Shown: positions 56,883 to 64,000 of the stretch, piece by piece
How the letters are laid out: each line of letters starts with the position of its first letter
Position numbering within the stretch: position 1 is the first letter of the stretch
Assembly: GCA_027924585.1 (NCBI GenBank)
Contig: BSBM01000125.1
Span: forward strand, 873,001-937,000
DNA length: 64,000 bases
Direction: 5' to 3'
DNA from: Larix kaempferi
Lineage: Eukaryota; Streptophyta; Pinopsida; Pinales; Pinaceae
Made by a program: the position numbers and the translations under genes
The notes under the pieces: model-generated
What the model saw: only the letters and a program-made list of their open reading frames with translations
What the model was told of the DNA's origin: nothing
Databases searched by the model: none

Positions 56883-58590
56883 GTCCCCCCTTGGCTCACT
56901 ATTTCATCAAGTGATGCCCTTATTTTAGTCTTAGTTGCTATTTCATGTCTATTTTAGGGCTTATTCCCTAACTTGTGGGGGATTTACCCTAAAATATTCT
57001 AATTTAATGTTAACTTGTAGGCTCAAAAAATTAAAAAGGTTGAGGATGAAATCATATAAATAGATCACCTCACCTCATTGTAAAATCATAAGACAAGGGT
57101 TCTAATATGAAATTATTTATTTTTATCGTACTATTTGAGTGTCTTTAGTGATGCTCTCTTCTCTTGAGATGGTATTCTTTGCTTGATGGTGGATGGATGA
57201 ATGATCTAGCGCTTCTTTTGTTGCACATGTTATGGTTGATACTAGACTTATTGGAATAACACATGCACAAGTGTGACCTAAAGGTGTATTCTTTGCTCAT
57301 CTCTTGTCGAATGTTGGAGAATAATTTTTTATGTGGATTGAATGGTAGTTTTATGCTGCATTTTCTCTGAATTAGGCATTTCTACCAATATTCTATCAAC
57401 TTTGTATCAATGAAACATCTTGCATAAGGGTTTCCTATGGCTTTTGGGGCCTTGGACTTCTCCATTTGCCTTAGTTAGGCTCACCTACCGAACCCTAGAG
57501 GTTGCTAGGTGATTCCCTAGCTTGCAACTGCTAAAGGAACACCTAAAGAGAGGGATGTTAACCATAGATCTCTCAATGCCCTACGGATTGAGACAAAAAT
57601 CATATCCCCTTTAATGTCATTTTTACCCTAATTTTCAACATTTCTTGTATTATATTTGTGGTTGCAATTTTATGCATAAAAAGACCTAAAAATCTGAAAA
57701 ATTCCAAAACCCTATAAATTAGAAAATTCATAACTCCAAAAATAGTTGTGAGTTTGTAATTATGCTTCTCCCTACAAATTCGCCCTAGTGGATTTATCCA
57801 CGGATCTTGAAGGGCGTCCTCATTTTATGTATAAAAAACCCTAAAAATCATATATTGTCAAAAAGCGCTAAAAATTTACATAAAATAAAAAACCTAAAAT
57901 ATTTGGAATTTCAAAAATTTGGTCCACCCATCAATTTCGCCCTAGTGGATTTACCCACAGATCTTGAAGGGCGTCCTCAATCTTGGAGTTGCCTCGAGAA
58001 TCATAAAAACCCTATATCTCCCAAACCCTAGGTGGCGTTTTCCTTCTAAGGCCTCCTAGGGACTCACTTTTCCCTACTTGTCCATCTCCTCTTGAGGGTG
58101 CACTCTTCTGATATGTCCATTGGGTTGTGTGAAATTCATTGGTGAACATGAAATTGCACTGGAAATCTTTGATATTTGTTATTTTGGGCAATTAGTTGTT
58201 TGCACTAACTCCTCAATAGATATGCTTGTCTTTTTTATCTCATTGTTTGACTCCTTTTAAGGCACTGATATATGTTATTAGGTTGTGGAAAGGTATATGT
58301 TTGTTGATGATTGTAGGTATCTTAATAGGGCTCTCCCCTGGGTTTGGGAGTTACTTGAAGTAGTTGAGAGACTAAGCTGAGGTGACATTGGGTTTATATC
58401 TCTCCCATGCTTACCGTTCACTAGCTTATTGCATCACATTGTGCTACAAATCCTAGATTGCTAGTTTGAGCAGTAACACTCGGGAATATGGCGTTTCAAA
58501 AATTCTGCTATATTTGATAATCAAAAGCAAGATTTCTCTTTGGTTTGTAATAAAATATTGGGGCTTTATAGAGAATACTTCAAAGAAGAG
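56883..58590. other. Right flank of the 9.1-kb element, no gene
   Basis: A block TTCGCCCTAGTGGATTTA and on to GGGCGTCCTCA occurs at about 57778 and again at about 57935. Its CGCCCT/AGGGCG ends can pair. The remainder is AT-rich with no motif. Confidence 0.5.
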
Positions 58591-58599
58591 AAACAAAGA

Positions 58600-59010
58600 A
58601 AACGTAGAATTATAAATATGTCTTCCCTCTTGACAGATGCAACAGTGGGTTTCTTTGATGGTGCTACCCAAATGAGACAGTGCAGTGGAGGAATGAGTTT
58701 GAAACTCATTCAATCTTATAGTTTTCATATTTGGTTGGGGTGTGGGTCTAGTACCAACACTTGCGCTAAAATTTTGGCATAGTGGGGCTTATTAAAATTT
58801 GCCTCAAATATTGCTATTGTTGCCATGCAGGTCCTCAGAGACACCAAAGTGATTTTAGACTGGGCTACAGGTGGCCCAAAAATCCAGGTACTATCTTTGG
58901 AACATTGGTGTGATAGGCAAAATCCCTTATTGGAACTTTTACAGATATATCCTTCAAACATATATTTCGTGAGTTGAATACAGAGGCTGGTGGACTATCC
59001 AAAAAGGGCG
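58600..59010 (+). pseudogene. Retrotransposon RNase H relic
   Basis: The plus strand encodes TVGFFDGATQMRQCSGGMSL (first catalytic Asp), then GCGSSTNTCAKILA, a stop, WGLLKFA, and VLRDTKVILDWATGG (second Asp). The pattern is that of the RNase H domain at the C-terminus of plant LINE-type polymerases (DGASxxxxCGAG, TNTxAELLALWGLL, GDSKVIIDW). The catalytic Glu codon is now AAA (Lys) and the next Leu is TAG. The rest of the polymerase was not found on either side. Confidence 0.75.
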
Positions 59011-60617
59011 TTGGCCTTCCTACAAGCACATTATTTTTTGAAGAACACAAGGACAAAATCATTTGTTCTCAAGGTTCTTTTTATATATTTTGATGTTGTT
59101 AGTTTTTTCTTTGGATGTCTGTATAATTTGAGCTTATGGAATATAGTATGATAACTATGTTTACAGTCAACAAACTGATAATATTCTAAAATATTTCGAG
59201 GATAGCAGCATATAATTATCTTTTTTGGTTTGAAACTTGGATTAACAAAATTCAAACCTTTGTAATGAAGTCATTGGGGGTAAATGCTTGGATAGTTATA
59301 TTTTCCCATTGAGGAGATGATCACATACGTAATGGAAAATCGCTCTCTTAGATTCAAATGAATAACAGGATGCAGGTTTTTTTACATGTTGAAAAGAAAA
59401 ACTTTGTACAACTTGAGTGAGCCTAATAATTTACAACATGTATTTCCTCCTAAAAAATCACAAGTTCAAATTCAGAGGTGTCCATTGTCCCATAAAACCT
59501 TAAAATTGTTTTATTATCCATGTTGTAATCAAATTATTTAACATTTGCAAAAAAGATGATCACCTTTAGTTTGTAGCTGAGCAAACCATAACATATATGT
59601 ATGTATACTCAAAGATTTAACAAAATCAAATATTTTCATTTATTCTTGATATCATTAACCCAAACCAGTTAAGACCTTATCCTTAACCTAAACTACTCCT
59701 GTTACAACGTAATCTTCCACCTTGTGAGCATCAGCATTCTTTGGCCTGTAGGATCCATTTCACTGACTCAGATCCACTTTATATCCTTCAGACATACTAT
59801 TTCCTCATTTTTTCCTCTTACCTGCCTGTTGCATCACTATAGCAGGCGTACCCGTGAGTTGCATCACTATAGCCTGGGGGTAGCATGTAAAATGGTAAAA
59901 ATCACTAGTTTATTACTTTTTACTCCCAAAAAGCGGTCATTGGGTGACCTTTGGCTCTCCATCTGCCCAAGAAACGCCTCGATGTGTCCTTTCACTTACC
60001 TTTGAGAGGACTATATATTGAGCACATATGGCTTATGGACGGGAGGAGAGAGAAGAGCAAGAGAACTCTAGTGGATTTTTGCCCTATCTTGAGTCTACAC
60101 TCATTGATCCTTGTAGTTGTGAACCCTTTATGTTCACCTTCCAAACTCCTATCTAGTTTGAGTTTGCCATTCATGGAGGATTGAAGTGGTGGAGGCACAA
60201 GTGGATTGATCTAGATCTTGGTTTAGATTGGTTGTCTGCAAGAGGTCGTATAACAATGTACTTCTTCTTGTTTATTAATAGAAATACTCATATTCTTGTC
60301 CATTAATGTTGTAAATGTTGTTTATCTTACATTGGGTTGCATTTACTTGTTATATCATGGGCCATTGTTATTGATGATGTTAATGTCGTTTATATTATAT
60401 GTACTTGTTGTATATTGGTTGTCAAGACTAATTTGCAGATTCAAGTGCACCGATCAAAAAGCACCAACGGGGATCTACATCAAACGTTTGGATCGAGGTT
60501 GGTTATATTCTTCATTATCTTAGCATTGTCATTTATATAGCATAGTTCTGAGAATTGAGTTGATTTCTGGTAGTCATCTGTCTGTTGTGGTCTACCCCAA
60601 GCCATAGTGAGTTTTCT
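59011..60617. other. Spacer and 5' LTR of the last gypsy element
   Basis: The LTR of the element that follows must end at about 60623 (TTTTCTCCAACA), but its start cannot be fixed because the other LTR is outside the window. No gene is visible. Confidence 0.45.
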
Positions 60618-60629
60618 CCAACACAGAAA

Positions 60630-60647
60630 TGGCGACTCCGTTGGGGA
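60630..60647 (+). other. Gypsy primer binding site
   Basis: TGGCGACTCCGTTGGGGA lies six bases after the presumed LTR end (CCAACA at 60618-60623). It starts TGG, as a site complementary to a tRNA CCA end must, and closely resembles sites used by plant gypsy elements. I do not assign the tRNA. Confidence 0.65.
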
Positions 60648-62276
60648 AAACATCCATTTTGGGGATTTTTTTAGCATTAGTCCATAATTAGAGTTGTTGT
60701 TTGTCAAAGCTCTGTGTCACTGATTGGCCGTTAAGATACACTATAGAAAACTTGCTTTTTTTCTGAGCCATTGGACTCTTTGTTTTCCCATTTGCTTTTC
60801 CTCACCCGTGGGCTAGCTTAGCTCTGCCCGCGTATACCTGCATTTGTTTACACTACTGCTCGCGGGTACCTGCAGGTATTCCTTCGACAGTAGCATACAA
60901 CTCCGGCTTTTGTTGGTTTATGACTATTGGTTGTTGCTGGGTTGGCTTTGGATGATCTTGAGTCTTTGTTGGCCTGTTTCTTGACTGTTCCATGCCTTGG
61001 TTGTGACCAGAACTCTTCGTTTCTCTTGGTTGAGCCTTGTTGGTTTTTTACCCATCTTTGGATTTAGCCTTGTTGGTTTTTTCCTTTTAAGCTCATTCCT
61101 TTGGCTGAGTCTTACTATTTGGTATCTGCCTGGTTGTCTTAGTGATCTCCATGGCATATCAATGACTAGATAGTAGGATTTTGCTTGCATTTTTCATTTC
61201 CATATATTGAAAAATACAAAAAAAATACACATAGTTTTGCATTTTCCTTTTGTTTATAAAAGAAAATACAAAAAAATAAATTTGCTTTTATGTATTGCAT
61301 CTTGCATTGAGTGCTTTCTGCCTTCATTTAGATTATGATTGTGCATTGAAAAAATATAAAAGGATTGCATATTTATTTTGAAATCGTTGGTTTGATTGTG
61401 CATATTAGTGGCATTATTTTCATTGGATAGATGAGTCTAGGATTTGACGATTTTGCATACTGTTGAGTCTTACACATCACTAGTTTCACGATCATATCCC
61501 TTGAGTAATCACAGCCATTAAAATTAACGCTTAATCTTAAAATTGATTAGACCGGTTTTATTTATAGGGTACACCAACTAGCATAGGTTTAGAGTCTTGG
61601 AATAAATCATTGTGAGTTAACAATCCAAGACTACTAGACGAAACATTAGGTGTCTGACCAGGGAGTGGAGGAATCCATGGTATATATCAGTGTTCTCAAG
61701 AAGCTCTACTCAAGCCAGAGTTAAGCACGAGGTCGCGGGAGGTTGGTTGAAGGGATATCCCTCTGATACCGGCAGAACGTGGGATATGTTTCCAGGATTT
61801 GTTCGTATCTGGGGACTCTTGGGGGATTTGACCCTCATTGAGTTTCGGGCTCAGCTACCCTGCCCATACGACGGATCCCACCTGCGACTATCCCCCTGGG
61901 CATTGGTTATATTGCGGTGACCATAGTTGCCTTACCTAGGTATCGCACAGGGTACTTGCAGTGGTTATGTTGTTCGTGTCCTGAGTCAGATAGGGATTGG
62001 ACAACACAGTTGTTTGTTGCTGAGGGTTACAGCCCTTTGCACGTAGTGAAGCCTGGGTGTCTCTATAACTGATTATGTTACCTCCGGCTATAGTTTGGGA
62101 GTCTCGAGCCTCTCCTAGGCGAGACATACCGGCTCTAGTGTCAGGAGCTCATTTAGCCACTCTGTTTGTCTGCTCTTGGCTGTAGTTTTTCTAGGTGTGT
62201 GCTTTTGATTTACTATTTTTGATCGATAGTTGGCCTTTAGGGGACGTTTTGATTATATATTCTCTCTGGAGATATC

Positions 62277-64000
62277 GTGGCGCAGAGCCCTACTCTCCAC
62301 CGATCCCGTCGGTTGGCTGGTTTAGAGCCTACCGAGCTTTCACGTCGTGTTGCTAGGGGACGTCGGCAAGCTCCCTCTGAGTCTTCGGATTCTTACGAGA
62401 CATACGTCCAAGATGTCATGAGTGCTACACATGCCTATACTGAGGAAATACCTTCGATTCCATCGGGTAGAGTTGAATGCACTTTCGATTCCCATACTCC
62501 TCATGAGGCGTGGGGAGGTGATCCACCTGAGACTCAACCTGGTTCGATTTGGCCGAATCCACTTGAACAAGATCCGTTCGATCCTTCGAATCTGGATAAT
62601 TATCTTCACAAGATGCCAACCTTACCCGAGGACGAAGAACAGGATGACACGTTCATTCCTTCGTTTCCACGCAGTTATAGACACGGGATGCCAGAGTTAC
62701 ATGACGACACTGGTCCTATGATCAACCCAACCGCATCCTCTTTTGGTATGCCTAATTATAGTACAGTTGAACCTTCCACTATGTTTCGTAGTCACGCTAG
62801 CACTAGTCACGGTGTTAGCCATACTATACCCACTGGGGGTACTATCCTCACTGGGGGTACTACCCTCACTGGGGGCACTACCTTGTCCACTCACACACAT
62901 AGTATGGGGACTGGTCATGTTCCTCCTAATAATGCTAATGTTGGAAGAAGACCACCTCCTAGGATTGCCCAACCTAATAGGAATGTTGTTCAAAACACAA
63001 CTCGCCATCCACCACCTAATACACATGCCGCTACTCGTCAACCTAGGACTACTTTTGCGAATGTTAATGCTCCTCCTAACCACGGGGGTGGACATATACC
63101 GCATACTTTTGCGTCCACTGCCTCTACTAGTAATGCCAATGTAGGGGGTGGGAATATATCCTATCCACATGGACATAACGCCACCATCCCTGCTACTAGC
63201 AACACCAATGTTGGGGCTGGGAATACATCTCATGCTTCTGGTCACCACACGACTGCTCAAGCTAATCCTCATGCTGGGGGTGGGAACATACCATACCATT
63301 ATGGTCATTACAACACAGTTCCTGCTACAAATAGTATGTATATGCCCCATACTCATGGTGGCAACCCTTACTACAACACAGTCGGTGCTGGCCACCAGTA
63401 CCACCCACCACCCCAATATGGTGCCCAAAACACGCACATACCTGCTTACTCTCAAATGGGTCAGGCAGGAGGAGGTTATCAATCCTATGGCCATGGGCAA
63501 GCTTATGGTCCATCAAGTCCTTATTATTAGCAGTTTAATCCTCATGGTCAAGCTTTTGGTCCATCTTATAATTCGATTCCGTTTAACCAACCTTTTATGG
63601 GGGCTTATAATCAAGCTTTCCAGCCTCAGCTCCCGTTCCTTGCACGCTTGAATCTTCCGGATCTTTCGAAGCTCACGAATGATCCAGTGTGTCATGACCC
63701 TACTTGGCCCCCGGTCCCTACCAAGCTCCCTTCGGACATTCCTAAGTTTGAAGGGAAAGGTGGTAAGGACCTGGGAGATCATGTCACGACACTTCACCTT
63801 TGGTGCTCCTCCAACTCATTGAATCACGATTCCGTTAGATTGCGACTATTTCAATGCACCCTCACGGGGGCAGTCGCGAAGTGGTACGTCGAGTTGCCTG
63901 GAAACACTTATAGGGGTTTTAACGAGATCACTTTGGTTTTCTTAGATCATTTCCAGTTGCTGGTTCACTATGATACTGGTATAGAACTTTTATCTACCTT
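62277..64000 (+). pseudogene. Gypsy gag with one internal stop, partial
   Basis: The frame opens after a stop at 62250 and the gag-like start AQSPTLHRSRRLAGLEP follows a GTG at 62277, where ATG would be expected. The first real in-frame ATG is at 62418. The N-terminal 400 residues are low-complexity, rich in Pro, Thr, Asn, Gly and His, with TGGTTL and NVGGGN repeats. A TAG at 63528-63530 interrupts the frame. It then stays open to the window end and encodes the gag core: PTKLPSDIPKFEGKGGKDLG, RLRLFQCTLTGAVAKWYVEL and FNEITLVFLDHFQLL. Gag would build the particle. Apart from two substitutions the reading frame is intact, so the element is fairly young. Confidence 0.85.

Larger units (their letters stand above)
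60630..64000 (+). mobile_element. Ty3/gypsy element, 5' part, runs off the window
   Basis: Primer site, a leader of about 1.6 kb and a gag frame are present. Pol must lie beyond 64000. The leader contains a 12-base palindrome TACCTGCAGGTA at 60867-60878. A short open frame at 61690-61920 in the leader has no motif. No repeats interrupt the element in this part. Confidence 0.8.

Noticed and set aside
62697-63500. 267-residue minus-strand open frame
   Set aside because: Antisense shadow of the low-complexity gag N-terminus; no motif, and the sense frame carries the gag core further on.

Overview
The window looks like intergenic DNA from a large, repeat-rich plant nuclear genome. It is AT-rich and gene-poor, and most of it is layered remains of copia and gypsy LTR retrotransposons, LINEs, a tRNA-derived SINE and hAT DNA transposons. 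A gymnosperm would fit, but no base here proves the lineage. I found one recognisable host gene, a 64-residue NDUFB3/B12-type subunit of mitochondrial complex I at 43.45-43.65 kb (minus). A set of phase-compatible exons at 18.1-20.4 kb (minus) looks like an unidentified host gene or its relic.

Layout. 0-7 kb: degenerate repeats, a LINE endonuclease relic, a 435-bp hAT-type element, a SINE with target-site duplications, and a foldback element. 7.7-13.6 kb: a complete-ended but dead copia element (minus) with a foldback insertion in its reverse transcriptase. 13.6-18 kb: AT-rich DNA with many short tandem duplications. 18-25 kb: candidate exons, LTR-like segments, an 891-bp hAT-type element with a perfect 8-bp target duplication, and a 346-bp tandem duplication. 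25.6-28.7 kb: gypsy relic (minus) whose protease region is repeated four times. 28.7-35.3 kb: a hAT-type element split by a 5.93-kb insertion that itself carries a LINE RNase H relic. 35.3-41.2 kb: gypsy relic (minus) whose gag is split by a 3.5-kb hAT transposon with a broken transposase. 43-47 kb: the complex I gene and a gypsy gag relic. 47.77-56.88 kb: a young, non-coding 9.1-kb LTR retrotransposon. 58.6 kb: an RNase H relic. 60.6-64 kb: the 5' part of a gypsy element that runs off the window.

The most interesting object is the non-coding 9.1-kb element. It has 1307-bp LTRs that differ at only four positions by eye, a perfect 5-bp target duplication, an initiator-Met-type primer binding site and a polypurine tract, so it looks like a LARD-type non-autonomous element that moves in trans. 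Its internal region has no gag or pol. It instead holds a CpG-rich array of small hairpins near the primer binding site, large nested inverted repeats, and nine tandem copies of a two-helix hairpin. The outer helix of that hairpin changes on both sides together from copy to copy while the unpaired parts stay constant. The same hairpin occurs once in each LTR. This is what selection on RNA (or cruciform DNA) structure would look like, possibly for packaging by another element's Gag.

All calls come from reading sequence and supplied translations. No alignments, folding or database searches were run, so family names rest on motifs, and ages and functions are inference.
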